From NCBI RefSeq assembly GCF_003626635.1, contig NZ_RAZT01000001.1:62001-126000 (forward strand): DNA of 64,000 bases, given 5' to 3'. Numbering within the stretch: position 1 is the stretch's first letter; each line of letters starts with the position of its first letter. Below the pieces are notes generated by a model. The model made no database searches, was not told where the DNA came from, and saw nothing but the letters and a program-made list of their open reading frames with translations. The translations under genes were made by a program, and so were the position numbers. Below, one piece after another: positions 51,616 through 60,340 of the stretch. This DNA comes from Micromonospora musae (GTDB taxonomy: Bacteria > Actinomycetota > Actinomycetes > Mycobacteriales > Micromonosporaceae).

Positions 51616-52389
51616 TCAGGCCGGCAGGGCGATGTCGAGCACCGCGCCGAGCCCGTTCTCCCGGCCCGGGTCGGCAGCCGGCAGCACCAGCACGGCGCAG
51701 CCGGCCGCGGCGGCGCCCGCGTCGGCCGGGCTGTCCCCGACCATCAACGTCTCCTCCGGGTCGACACCGAGCATGCCGCAGGCGCGCAGGAAGATGCCGG
51801 GGTCGGGCTTGCAGCGCCCCACCTCGTACGAGAGCACGAACGCGTCGACCAGCTCGGTGAGCTGCCACGCGTCGAAGTGCGCGCGCAGGTCGAAGCCGAT
51901 GTTGCTCACCACGGCCACCCGGATTCCCGCCTCGCGCAGCGCGGCGATGGTCGGGGCGGTGTCGGGGTAGGGAACCCAGCCCTCGGCGGCCAGCAGCCGC
52001 TCGTAGAGCGCCTCGGCGAGCCCTTCGATGCCGGCGTCCACGGTCTCGGCGAGGCCGGTGTAGGCCGCCCGGTGGGCGTGCGGGTAGAGGTCCCGCGTGG
52101 CCCAGTGCTCGGCCAGCCGGGGCGGCACCCGGGCGGGCAGCGGTCCACCGGCGCGACCCGCGGTGAGCAGCCGGTCCGCCAGGATCGTGGCCTTGACCCG
52201 GTCCAGGGTGGCCCCGCAGGCCGCCGCGGCCTTGACCACCCAGTCCAGGGGCTCCTCCACCTGGGCGAGCGTGCCGTGGAAGTCGAAGAGCACCGCTTTC
52301 ACTGGTCGGCGCGACGGCCGGGTTCGGGGGGCGACCGCATCGGCGCCGCCCGCGGGGGGAGTCTGGGACGGTTCGGGTTGCTCCGGCAC
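51616..52389 (-). CDS. HAD family hydrolase
   Basis: The 257-residue protein has motif I VLFDFHGTLAQVEEP near residues 33-47, motif II AVVSNIGFDLRAH near 154-166, motif III GRCKPDPGIFLRACGMLGV near 186-204 and motif IV MVGDSPADAGAA near 212-223. Motif I has His (DFHGT) where DMDGT is usual; this variant occurs in several HAD subfamilies. GTG 52389 is the start because a TAGGGT box ends 6 bases upstream, giving a 25-residue Pro/Ala-rich N-terminal extension. It diverges from helY. Confidence 0.88.
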   Translation of the reverse strand: MPEQPEPSQTPPAGGADAVAPRTRPSRRPVKAVLFDFHGTLAQVEEPLDWVVKAAAACGATLDRVKATILADRLLTAGRAGGPLPARVPPRLAEHWATRDLYPHAHRAAYTGLAETVDAGIEGLAEALYERLLAAEGWVPYPDTAPTIAALREAGIRVAVVSNIGFDLRAHFDAWQLTELVDAFVLSYEVGRCKPDPGIFLRACGMLGVDPEETLMVGDSPADAGAAAAGCAVLVLPAADPGRENGLGAVLDIALPA

Positions 52390-52395
52390 GAGTGC

Positions 52396-52401
52396 ACCCT
52401 A
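52396..52401 (-). promoter_or_regulatory. -10 box, leaderless promoter of the HAD hydrolase
   Basis: TAGGGT on the minus strand ends 6 bases before GTG 52389. Confidence 0.6.
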
Positions 52402-52461
52402 CCGACCGCCTCCGACGGCCCATCCGGTCGGCCTTGTCCGGTGGCGCCTCCCGGCACGCAT

Positions 52462-52467
52462 TAATCT
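52462..52467 (+). promoter_or_regulatory. -10 box, leaderless promoter of helY
   Basis: TAATCT ends 7 bases before ATG 52475. Confidence 0.65.
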
Positions 52468-52474
52468 TGATGTC

Positions 52475-55258
52475 ATGTCGAGTCCCGCCGAGCGGTACGC
52501 CGCGGCGCGCCGCCGGGCCGCGCAGTCCTCCATGTTCCCCGCGTTGGACGAGTTCGCCCTTGACCTGGGGTTCGATCTCGACGACTTCCAGCGCGAGGCG
52601 TGCCAGTCGTTGGAGCGGGGCAGCGGCGTCCTGGTCTGCGCGCCGACCGGCGCCGGCAAGACCGTGGTCGGCGAGTTCGCCGTGCACCTGGCGCTGCGCG
52701 GCGGCACGTCGGCGTCCGACGGCGAGCAGGGTCCGCGCCGCAAGTGCTTCTACACCACTCCGATCAAGGCGTTGTCGAACCAGAAGTACCACGACCTGGT
52801 GGCCCGCTACGGCGCCGAGCAGGTCGGTCTGCTCACCGGTGACAACGCGATCAACGGGGACGCGCCGGTGGTGGTGATGACCACCGAGGTGCTGCGCAAC
52901 ATGCTCTACGCCGGTTCGAGCACCCTCGACGGGCTCGCCTACGTGGTGATGGACGAGGTGCACTACCTGGCCGACCGGTTCCGCGGCGGCGTCTGGGAAG
53001 AGGTGATCATCCATCTGCCCGCCTCGGTCACCCTCGTCTCCCTGTCGGCGACCGTCTCCAACGCCGAGGAGTTCGCGGACTGGCTGGTCACCGTGCGCGG
53101 CGAGACCTCCGTGGTGGTCAGCGAACACCGGCCGGTGCCGCTGTGGCAGCACATGCTGGTCGGCAAGCGGATGTTCGACCTGTTCCACGACGCCGACGCC
53201 GCCCGCAAGCACGACGTGCATCCGGAGCTGCTGCGCTACACGCGCGAGACGGCGCGCCGCCTGGAGCTGGGTGAGGGGCGCAGCGCCGGCCCGGGTGGTG
53301 GGCGGCGCGGGCCGCGCTGGCGCGGGCCGATGCGCCCGGACATCGTCGACCGGCTCGACCGGGAGGGCCTGCTGCCGGCGATCCTCTTCATCTTCAGCCG
53401 GGCCGGGTGCGACGCGGCCGTGCAGCAGTGCCTCGCCGCCGGCCTGCGGCTCACCACGCCCGAGGAGCGGGCGGAGATCCGCGAGGTCGTCGAGTCGCGG
53501 GTGACCGCCATCCCCGGCGAGGACCTCTCCGTGCTCGGCTACTGGGAGTGGCTCGACGGCCTCGAACGCGGCCTCGCCGCGCACCACGCCGGAATGCTGC
53601 CGGCGTTCAAGGAGGTCGTCGAGGAGCTCTTCGTCCGGGGTCTGGTGAAGGCGGTCTTCGCCACCGAGACCCTCGCGCTGGGCATCAACATGCCGGCCCG
53701 CTGTGTCGTGCTCGAGCGGCTGGTCAAGTACAACGGAGAGGCGCACGTCGACCTGACCCCCGGCGAGTACACGCAGCTCACCGGGCGGGCCGGTCGCCGG
53801 GGCATCGACGTCGAGGGGCACGCGGTGGTGGTCTGGTCCCCGGAGACCGATCCGCGTCACGTGGCGGGCCTCGCCTCCACCCGCACGTACCCGCTGCGCT
53901 CCAGCTTCCGGCCCTCCTACAACATGGCCGTCAACCTGGTCGGCTCGGTCGGCGCCGAGCCCGCCCGGGCCCTGCTGGAGTCCTCGTTCGCCCAGTTCCA
54001 GGCCGACCGGTCGGTGGTCGGCCTGGCCCGGCAGGTGCAGCGCAACACCGAGACCATCGAGGCGTACGGCGTGGAGGCCGCCTGCCACCACGGCGACTTC
54101 GACGAGTACTTCGCCCTGCGGGTGGCGATCGGCGACCGGGAGCGGGCGCTCGCCCGGCAGGGGCAGAGCCAGCGCAAGGCGGCCGCGGTCACCTCGCTGG
54201 AGCGGCTGCGGGTCGGCGACGTGATCCGGGTGCCCTCCGGCCGCCGTGCCGGCTTGGCGGTGGTGCTGGACCCGGCGGCCGGCGGGTTCGGCGAGCCCCG
54301 CCCGCTGGTGCTCACCCAGGACCGCTGGGCGGGTCGCGTCGGTCCCGGGGACTTCACCACCCCGGCCGAGGTGCTCGCCCGGGTCCGGGTGCCGAAGAAC
54401 TTCAACCACCGCTCGCCGGGAGCCCGACGGGACCTGGCGGCGGCCGTGGCCGCCACCGGGCTCGACCGGCACGGCGGCCGCCGGGGCGGCCGGTCCCGGC
54501 AGCCGGTCGGCGATGACCACCGACTCAGTCAGCTCCGCACCGAGCTGCGCCGGCACCCCTGCCATGCCTGCCCGGAGCGGGAGGAGCACGCCCGTTGGGC
54601 GGAGCGGCGCCGCCGGCTGGAACGGGACACCGAGGAGCTGCGGCAGCGGGTGGCCGGGCGCACCGGCTCCCTCGCCCGTACCTTCGACCGGATCGTCGCC
54701 CTGCTCACCGCCCGCGGCTACCTGGGCAGCACGGGCGAGGTCACGGACGCGGGCCGTACCCTCGGCCGGATCTGGAGCGAAGCGGACCTGCTGGTCGCCG
54801 AGTGCCTGCGGCGGGGCGTGTGGGACGGGCTCTCCCCGGCCGAGCTGGCCGCCGCGGTCTCCGTGGTGGTGTTCGAGGCGCGCCGCGACGTGGACGAGCG
54901 GGCGTCGCTGCCACGCGGCCCGGTCGTGGACGCGGTGGACGAGACGTTGAAGCTGTGGGGCGACATCGAGGCCGACGAGTCGGGGCGGGGCCTGTCGGTG
55001 ACCCGGGAACCGGACCTCGGCTTCGCCTGGCCGATCTACCGGTGGGCGCGCGGGGAGGCGCTCGCCAAGGTGCTCGCCAGCGGGCACGAGTTCGACGGCG
55101 AGATGCCGGCCGGTGACTTCGTCCGCTGGGCACGGCAGGTGGTCGACCTGCTCGGCCAGCTCAAGGACTCCGGTGGCGCGTCGGTCGAGCTGCGCTCGAC
55201 CGCCCGGCAGGCGATCGCCGCGATCAACCGAGGCGTGCTGGCCTACCACGCCGCCTGA
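52475..55258 (+). CDS. helY: DExH-box helicase of the Ski2/Mtr4 type (HelY)
   Basis: The 927-residue protein is a superfamily-2 helicase. Motif I is CAPTGAGKTVVGEFAVHLAL near residues 54-73, motif II VVMDEVHYLADRFRGGVWEE near 155-174, motif III SLSATVSNAEEFADWL near 189-204, and motif VI LTGRAGRRGIDVEGHAVV near 434-451. A C-terminal helical region with a Cys-rich segment (HPCHACPEREEHARW near 695) follows, as in HelY proteins. The substrate is presumably RNA by analogy with Ski2, though actinobacterial HelY function is little studied. A hairpin overlapping the stop ends the transcript. Confidence 0.95.
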   Translation: MSSPAERYAAARRRAAQSSMFPALDEFALDLGFDLDDFQREACQSLERGSGVLVCAPTGAGKTVVGEFAVHLALRGGTSASDGEQGPRRKCFYTTPIKALSNQKYHDLVARYGAEQVGLLTGDNAINGDAPVVVMTTEVLRNMLYAGSSTLDGLAYVVMDEVHYLADRFRGGVWEEVIIHLPASVTLVSLSATVSNAEEFADWLVTVRGETSVVVSEHRPVPLWQHMLVGKRMFDLFHDADAARKHDVHPELLRYTRETARRLELGEGRSAGPGGGRRGPRWRGPMRPDIVDRLDREGLLPAILFIFSRAGCDAAVQQCLAAGLRLTTPEERAEIREVVESRVTAIPGEDLSVLGYWEWLDGLERGLAAHHAGMLPAFKEVVEELFVRGLVKAVFATETLALGINMPARCVVLERLVKYNGEAHVDLTPGEYTQLTGRAGRRGIDVEGHAVVVWSPETDPRHVAGLASTRTYPLRSSFRPSYNMAVNLVGSVGAEPARALLESSFAQFQADRSVVGLARQVQRNTETIEAYGVEAACHHGDFDEYFALRVAIGDRERALARQGQSQRKAAAVTSLERLRVGDVIRVPSGRRAGLAVVLDPAAGGFGEPRPLVLTQDRWAGRVGPGDFTTPAEVLARVRVPKNFNHRSPGARRDLAAAVAATGLDRHGGRRGGRSRQPVGDDHRLSQLRTELRRHPCHACPEREEHARWAERRRRLERDTEELRQRVAGRTGSLARTFDRIVALLTARGYLGSTGEVTDAGRTLGRIWSEADLLVAECLRRGVWDGLSPAELAAAVSVVVFEARRDVDERASLPRGPVVDAVDETLKLWGDIEADESGRGLSVTREPDLGFAWPIYRWARGEALAKVLASGHEFDGEMPAGDFVRWARQVVDLLGQLKDSGGASVELRSTARQAIAAINRGVLAYHAA

Positions 55259-55296
55259 CCGGCCCGACCCACCTCGCGGCGGGGGCCGGGCCGGTC
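55257..55296. terminator. Bidirectional hairpin overlapping the helY stop
   Basis: GACCGGCCCG (55257-55266) pairs with CGGGCCGGTC (55287-55296). It includes the helY stop codon and ends 10 bases before the convergent exonuclease stop. Confidence 0.6.
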
Positions 55297-55305
55297 AGGG
55301 CGGGC

Positions 55306-56226
55306 TCAGGCGCGGTCGGCGAGCGCGTCCACGAGACGCCGGGTGGAGCCGGCGAGGTTCCACCGGCGGGCCAGCTCCAGCAGGCCGTCCGGGTCGGCGG
55401 GCGCGCTCGGCAGCGCAGTGGGCAGTTCGGGCAGCGGCACGTCGAGCGCCACCCGGACCACCTTCGGGGCCACCGCCAGGTAGTCCCGGGCCGCGTCGAG
55501 CTTCGTCCGCAGGCCGGGCGCGAACCCGGAGCGGGGGTCGTCGAGCGCGGTGAGGATGCCGGGGAGGTCGCCGTGGCGTTCGAGCAGCCGGGCGGCGGTC
55601 TTCTCGCCTACGCCGGGCACCCCCGGCAGGCCGTCGCTGGGGTCGCCGCGCAGCGCGGCGAAGTCGGCGTAACGCGCGGCGGGCACCCCGTAGCGGGCCT
55701 GGACGGCGGCGTCGTCGCAGTCCTCCAGCTTGGCCACGCCGCGCCCGATGTAGAGCAGCCGTACGGGCCGGGCGTCGTCGACGAGCTGGAACAGGTCCCG
55801 GTCGCCGGAGACGACCTCGACCGGGGCCGGCTGGGTGACCGAGAGGGTGCCGAGCACGTCGTCGGCCTCGTAGCCGGCCGCGCCCACGGTCGTGATGCCG
55901 ATCGCGGCGAGCACGTCGAGGATCACCGGCACCTGCGGGGTGAGTGTGTCCGGCACCACCTCGCCGCCCTCGGGCGCCAGCCGGTGCGCCTTGTACGACG
56001 GCAGCAGCGCCACCCGCCAGTCGGGGCGCCAGTCGTGGTCGAGGGCGCAGACCATCCGGTCGGGCCGGCGGGTGCGGATCAGCGTCGCGAGCATGTCGAG
56101 GAAGCCGCGTACGGCGTTGACCGGGGTGCCGTCCTCGGCTCGGGCCGCGGACTCGGGGACGCCGAAGTAGGCCCGGAAGTAGAGGCTCGCGGAGTCGATC
56201 AGCAGGATCGGGGGTCGGTGTGCCAC
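55306..56226 (-). CDS. 5'-3' exonuclease (PolA N-terminal type)
   Basis: The 306-residue protein is the stand-alone flap-endonuclease/exonuclease domain. It begins PPILLIDSASLYFRAYF, has an acidic-metal-site segment VVSGDRDLFQLV near 139-150 and a helix-hairpin-helix GLPGVPGVGEKTAARLLERHG near 200-220. The AGYEADDVLGTL acidic cluster near 117-128 supplies metal ligands. It lacks the polymerase domains of PolA. GTG 56226 begins the family N-terminus; a CAGGCT box sits 7 bases upstream, one base off TANNNT. A role in repair or RNA-primer removal is inferred. Confidence 0.92.
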   Translation of the reverse strand: MAHRPPILLIDSASLYFRAYFGVPESAARAEDGTPVNAVRGFLDMLATLIRTRRPDRMVCALDHDWRPDWRVALLPSYKAHRLAPEGGEVVPDTLTPQVPVILDVLAAIGITTVGAAGYEADDVLGTLSVTQPAPVEVVSGDRDLFQLVDDARPVRLLYIGRGVAKLEDCDDAAVQARYGVPAARYADFAALRGDPSDGLPGVPGVGEKTAARLLERHGDLPGILTALDDPRSGFAPGLRTKLDAARDYLAVAPKVVRVALDVPLPELPTALPSAPADPDGLLELARRWNLAGSTRRLVDALADRA

Positions 56227-56283
56227 GCCGGACAGCCTGGCACAGGCCTGTGACGAACGACAGCGCCGCGCCGGTCGCGGCGG

Positions 56284-56511
56284 TCAGCGCCCGTCGTCGC
56301 GGCGGTAGACGGTGTCCCGGCGGGCGACCGCCTGGACCAGGTAGGCCACGACCAGCAGCACGACCGCCACGATGACCTCGACCCAGGCGGCCACGCCGTC
56401 CGCGATGGTCAGCCCGATGATCAGGAGCACCAGGCCGATCAGCGCGAGCACGCCGCTCCAGAGCTGCCGTCGCCGACGTACGGCGTGACGACCGGGCACG
56501 TTGCCTGTCAC
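56284..56511 (-). CDS. Small membrane protein with two hydrophobic segments
   Basis: The 75-residue protein has a basic N-terminus (GRHAVRRRRQLW), then two hydrophobic helices (SGVLALIGLVLLIIGLTIA and AAWVEVIVAVVLLVVAYLVQ) and a polar RRDTVYRRDDGR end. GTG 56511 follows a GAAGGA site by about 7 bases; the upstream ATG at 56547 lacks such a site. I do not recognise a family. It probably sits in the cytoplasmic membrane with both ends inside. Confidence 0.65.
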   Translation of the reverse strand: MTGNVPGRHAVRRRRQLWSGVLALIGLVLLIIGLTIADGVAAWVEVIVAVVLLVVAYLVQAVARRDTVYRRDDGR

Positions 56512-56737
56512 CGTCGGTCCTTCCGGTCCCGGCGCCCGGGCGGGCACCTCGCCTCAGGCTATCGACGGTGCGGCCGGCGTAGGCCCGGAACGGGGATGCG
56601 GCGCCGGCCGGCCGAATCTGCTCGGATCGCCGGGATCCCGGGGAGGTCCCGGCCGTCTGATCGGCCGGCCTCGACCCGGATGGTTCCAGTTTGAAACGGA
56701 GTATGGTCGAGGCGGATCTGAGCAGCGGAGGTGGGAT

Positions 56738-57622
56738 GTGCGACGGGCCGACCTCGCGGACGCGGACTGCGGCATAGCGCAGGCGCTCGGCGTCCTGGAG
56801 GACTGGTGGACGTTCCTCATCGTGCGCGACGTCGCTGGCGGGACCACCCGCTTCGACGCGCTCCAGCGGGAGCTCGGCGTGAGTCGGCGAGCGCTGACCG
56901 AGCGGCTCGGCGCGCTGGTCGAGCACGGGGTGCTGGAGCGCCGGCCGTACTCGCAGCACCCGCCCCGCTACGACTACCTGCTGACCCGCAAGGGGGAGGC
57001 GCTGCTGCCGGTGCTGCTCGCGTTGCAGGACTGGGGCACGCGGCACGTGATGGGCGACGGGGAGCTGACCGCGACGGCCGAGGCCGGCTCGGCCGAGGCG
57101 CGGCGGGCGCACGATCTGGTCGGTCGGCGGCTGCCCGAGGTGAGACTGTCCGGACCGGACGGGCTGCCGGTGGCGCCGGCCGCCGCCGGTGAGTGGACGG
57201 TGCTCTACTTCTTTCCGGGGGCGTACGCGCCGGGCGCCGCGGGTGGCTATCCGCCGGGCTGGGGGGAGATCCCGGGTGCCCGGGGCTGCACCGTCGAGTC
57301 GACGACCTACGCCGACCGGTACGCGGACTTCCGGGCCGCCGGAGCGCAGGTGCGCGGCGTCAGCACCCAGCGCCCGGACCAGCTCGCCGATTTCGTCGCG
57401 TACACCCGGCTGCCGTTCCCGCTCCTGTCCGACCAGGACGGTCGCCTGGCCGCGGGGCTGCTACTGCCGACCTTCCGGGCCGGCGGCGTCGCGCGGCTGA
57501 AGCGGCTGACGCTGCTCGTCGACGCGGCCGCCGTGGTCCGTGCCGTTCAGTTCCCGGTGACGGACCCGGCCGGCTCGGTGGACGAGATGCTCAACCTCGT
57601 CCACCGGAGCCGGCCGGCCTGA
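56738..57622 (+). CDS. HxlR-type regulator fused to a peroxiredoxin-like domain
   Basis: The 294-residue protein joins two domains. Residues about 8-110 are a winged helix of the HxlR type (CGIAQALGVLEDWWTFLIVRD, FDALQRELGVSRRALTERLGALVEHGVLERRPY). Residues about 125-290 are an AhpC/TSA-like redoxin with EWTVLYFFPGAYAPG, PGARGCTVES and QVRGVSTQRPDQLADFV. One Cys (in RGCTVES) fits the peroxidatic position; the second Cys that often follows in this redoxin family (ESC) is Thr/Ser here. The HxlR Cys12 in ADCGIAQ is the usual redox-sensing residue. GTG 56738 follows GGAGG. It is a candidate one-component redox sensor. Confidence 0.85.
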   Translation: MRRADLADADCGIAQALGVLEDWWTFLIVRDVAGGTTRFDALQRELGVSRRALTERLGALVEHGVLERRPYSQHPPRYDYLLTRKGEALLPVLLALQDWGTRHVMGDGELTATAEAGSAEARRAHDLVGRRLPEVRLSGPDGLPVAPAAAGEWTVLYFFPGAYAPGAAGGYPPGWGEIPGARGCTVESTTYADRYADFRAAGAQVRGVSTQRPDQLADFVAYTRLPFPLLSDQDGRLAAGLLLPTFRAGGVARLKRLTLLVDAAAVVRAVQFPVTDPAGSVDEMLNLVHRSRPA

Positions 57623-57641
57623 GCCGCTCGCGCGGCGCGGA

Positions 57642-59018
57642 TCAGGGCAGGACCCACCGCTGGTTGGCGCCGGCGAAGCAGTCCCAGATCTGCAGCCGGG
57701 TGCCGTCGGCGGAGCTGTTGTCGGTCGCGTCGAGGCACTTGTTCGACTGCGGGTTGCGCACCGTGCCGTTGGACTGGGCCTGCCAGACCTGGGCGCCGCT
57801 GCCGTTGCAGTCCCACAGCTGGATCTTGGTGCCGTTCGTCGTGCCGGCGCTGGTGACGTCGGCGCACTTGCCCAGCGCGCGCAGGGTGCCGTCGCTGCCC
57901 ACCGTCCAGCGCTGGGCGTTGCTGCCGTTGCACCCGTAGAGCTGGACCGCCGTGCCGTTGGCGGGGTTGGCCGCGGCCACGTCGACGCACTTGCCGCCGA
58001 TTCCGGTGATCTGGCCGGTGCGGCCGGTCGGCGGCGGGTTGCCGCCACCGCCCATGACGGTGTCGTAGATCGCGCTCACCAGGGAGGTCGAGTCGTTGCG
58101 GTCCTGCGACAGCTCCCAGTTCATCATTCCGCCGGCGTTGGCCATCGCCCACTGGGTCTTCCGCTTGACCGTCGGCACGCCGTTGTAGCACTGCTGGACG
58201 CCGCTGACCGTGGTGCAGTCCCGGTTGGCGTTGGCCGGGTCCATGCCCACCAGCGCGGTGTAGGTGTAGTAGCCGGGTCGGCTGTAGAAGGGCACGCCGA
58301 GCACCGCCTTGCCGGCCGGCAGGCCGCGCGCCTTCCAGCCGTTCAGGCTGTTGATCGACCAGTCGTAGTTGGCGTGCGGGCTGCCGCCGTCGTACGCCAT
58401 GATGTTGAGCCAGTCGACGTAGCCGAAGACGGCCGTCGGGACGCCCTGGACGTAGTAGCCCTCGGAGACGACGGCGGCGGTGAGCAGCTTGCCCTGGGGC
58501 CGCAGCGCGTTGCTGAGCTGCTGCATCAGCAGGCTGTAGTTGTTGGCGGAGGCGCCCGGGTCCGGGTACTCCCAGTCCATGTCGACGCCGTCCAGGTTGT
58601 ACTGGTTGACGAAGCTGACCACGCTGTTGACGAAGGTGGTGCGGCTGCCGGAGTTCGCGGCGAGCGCCTCGAAAGCGGAGTCGTCGCCGTCGTTCCAGCC
58701 GCCGATCGCGATCGACACCTTCACGTTGTTGGCGTGGCTGAGCGACACCAGCTGGGAGAGCTTGCTCGGGTTCTCCACCGCCCGCAGGGTGCCGTTGTTG
58801 TTCGGCAGCACGAAGGCGTAGTTGATGTGGGTGAGCTTGCTGTACTGGACGCTGGTGACGTTGCCGCTCCAGGACGGCATGTAGCCGACGCTCTTGAAGT
58901 TGTTCGGCAGCACCGCCGCCTCGGCGGTGGCGGGGGAGAGGGCGAGGGTCGCGCCGACCGTGGCGAGCGCGAGCAGGCCGGCCGCGAGGGCCGAGCGGCG
59001 GGGTCGTGTCGTGGACAT
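57642..59018 (-). CDS. Secreted GH18 chitinase with ricin-type lectin domain
   Basis: The 458-residue protein has a Sec/Tat-like signal (RPRRSALAAGLLALATVGATLAL, then ATAEA cleaved near residue 34), a GH18 domain (about 36-325) and a C-terminal ricin-type beta-trefoil (about 335-458). The GH18 active site is LDGVDMDWEYPD near 142-153 with the catalytic Glu, and IAIGGWNDGDDSAF near 102-115 is the SxGG-like motif. QRW-type repeats (AQRWTVGSDG, AQVWQAQSNG, NQRWVLP) mark the lectin subdomains. It should degrade chitin. A good sigma-70-like promoter lies upstream. Confidence 0.95.
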   Translation of the reverse strand: MSTTRPRRSALAAGLLALATVGATLALSPATAEAAVLPNNFKSVGYMPSWSGNVTSVQYSKLTHINYAFVLPNNNGTLRAVENPSKLSQLVSLSHANNVKVSIAIGGWNDGDDSAFEALAANSGSRTTFVNSVVSFVNQYNLDGVDMDWEYPDPGASANNYSLLMQQLSNALRPQGKLLTAAVVSEGYYVQGVPTAVFGYVDWLNIMAYDGGSPHANYDWSINSLNGWKARGLPAGKAVLGVPFYSRPGYYTYTALVGMDPANANRDCTTVSGVQQCYNGVPTVKRKTQWAMANAGGMMNWELSQDRNDSTSLVSAIYDTVMGGGGNPPPTGRTGQITGIGGKCVDVAAANPANGTAVQLYGCNGSNAQRWTVGSDGTLRALGKCADVTSAGTTNGTKIQLWDCNGSGAQVWQAQSNGTVRNPQSNKCLDATDNSSADGTRLQIWDCFAGANQRWVLP

Positions 59019-59111
59019 CGAGGGCCTTCCCGTGGACGGGTTGCGGGCGTGCTCCCCGGTCAGCTACCGGGGGGTACGGGTTGGACAGGGGCGCTTCCTC
59101 GAGGCAGCCAA

Positions 59112-59141
59112 ATCTTAAAGAGTGTTAACTGTCTGAGTCAA
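59112..59141 (-). promoter_or_regulatory. Promoter of the chitinase gene
   Basis: On the minus strand TTGACT (59141-59136) and TAAGAT (59117-59112) are separated by 18 bases. This is one of the few consensus -35/-10 pairs seen in the window and gives a leader of about 85 bases. Confidence 0.6.
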
Positions 59142-59160
59142 TGATGTCTTTCAATGAATG

Positions 59161-59174
59161 GGGAAGCGCTTGCC
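59161..59174. promoter_or_regulatory. Candidate LacI-family operator upstream of the chitinase promoter
   Basis: GGGAAGCGCTTGCC has a perfect AAGCGCTT core, like LacI-type operators (central CG, AAGCGCTT). It lies 20 bases upstream of the chitinase -35 and 51 bases before the M24 peptidase start, so it could control either gene. No DasR-type site was found. Confidence 0.35.
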
Positions 59175-59212
59175 GGCGTGCCCGTCGGCTAGGTCGACCC
59201 CCGAACGACCGT

Positions 59213-59218
59213 TAAGCT
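59213..59218 (+). promoter_or_regulatory. -10 box, leaderless promoter of the M24 peptidase
   Basis: TAAGCT ends 6 bases before GTG 59225. Confidence 0.6.
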
Positions 59219-59224
59219 GACGCC

Positions 59225-60340
59225 GTGGAAATCGACGACCTGTACCCGCCGGAACGGCTGGTCGCCGCGCGCCGCGCCACCGCCGCGGCCGGACTCGACG
59301 CGCTCCTGCTCACCCCCGGAGCCGACCTGCGCTACCTGACCGGCTACCACGCGCGGGCCGGCGAGCGCCTGACCTGCCTCGTGCTGCCCGCCGAGGGAGC
59401 GCCAACCCTCATCGTCCCCGCCCTGGAACGACCCGCCGCCGAGGCGTCCCCCGCCCCGGCCACCGGGGTCCGCATCGTCGACCACAGCGACGGCACCGAC
59501 CCCTACCCGCTGGTCGCCGCGGCCCTCGGCCGGCCGGTGACCGCGGTCGGGCTCGCCGACCGGATGTGGGCCGAACAGGTCCTCGCCCTGCGCACGGCGC
59601 TGCCCGGCGCGCAGCAGCGCCTCGCCGGAGAGGTGCTGCGCGACCTGCGCATCCGCAAGTCGCCGGCCGAGGTGACGGCGCTCGCCGAGGCCGGCGCGGC
59701 GATCGACGCCGTGCACCGCCGAATGGGCGAGTGGCTGCGCCCCGGGCGCACCGAGACGGAGGTGGCCGCCGACATCGCGGCCGCGATCCGGGAGGCCGGC
59801 CACGTCACCGTCGACTTCGTCATCGTCGCCGCCGGTCCCAACGGCGCGAGCCCGCACCACGACACCTCCGACCGGCCGATCGGCGCCGGCGAGCCGGTCG
59901 TGGTGGACATCGGCGGCACCATGGGGTCGGGCTACCGCTCCGACTGCACCCGCACCTACGTCACCGGCGGCCCGGCGCCGGCCGAGTTCACCGACTACTA
60001 CGCCGTGCTGTGGGAGGCGCAGCGCGCCGCGGTCGCGGCGGTCCGCCCCGGAACGAGCGCCGAGGCGGTCGACGCGGCGGCCCGCGACGTCATCACCGGC
60101 GCCGGCTTCGGCCCGGCGTTCCTGCACCGCACCGGGCACGGCATCGGCCTCGACGGCCACGAGGAGCCGTACGTGGTGGCCGGCAACCCCCGAGAGCTGG
60201 AACCCGGCATGGCGTTCTCGATCGAACCCGGCATCTACCTCGCGGGGCGGCACGGCGCCCGGATCGAGGACATCGTGGTCTGCACGACGGACGGCGTGCA
60301 GCGGCTCAACACCACCCCCACGGAGCTCATCGCGCTATGA
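59225..60340 (+). CDS. M24 family metallopeptidase (Xaa-Pro peptidase)
   Basis: The 371-residue protein has an N-terminal creatinase-like domain and a C-terminal pita-bread domain. All metal ligands are visible: VVVDIGGTMGSGYRSDCTRTYV near residues 222-243 (two Asp), HRTGHGIGLDGHEEPYV near 302-318 (His), GMAFSIEPGIYL near 330-341 (Glu) and GARIEDIVVCT near 345-355 (Glu). This arrangement fits prolidase or aminopeptidase P members, which cleave beside proline. Its stop overlaps the acyl-CoA dehydrogenase ATG, so the two form one operon. Confidence 0.93.
   Translation: MEIDDLYPPERLVAARRATAAAGLDALLLTPGADLRYLTGYHARAGERLTCLVLPAEGAPTLIVPALERPAAEASPAPATGVRIVDHSDGTDPYPLVAAALGRPVTAVGLADRMWAEQVLALRTALPGAQQRLAGEVLRDLRIRKSPAEVTALAEAGAAIDAVHRRMGEWLRPGRTETEVAADIAAAIREAGHVTVDFVIVAAGPNGASPHHDTSDRPIGAGEPVVVDIGGTMGSGYRSDCTRTYVTGGPAPAEFTDYYAVLWEAQRAAVAAVRPGTSAEAVDAAARDVITGAGFGPAFLHRTGHGIGLDGHEEPYVVAGNPRELEPGMAFSIEPGIYLAGRHGARIEDIVVCTTDGVQRLNTTPTELIAL

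Noticed and set aside
51473..55249. Open frame of 1258 codons on the minus strand
   Set aside because: It is antisense to helY and the HAD hydrolase, has no protein family and arises from high third-position GC. Real genes on these strands have motifs and promoters.
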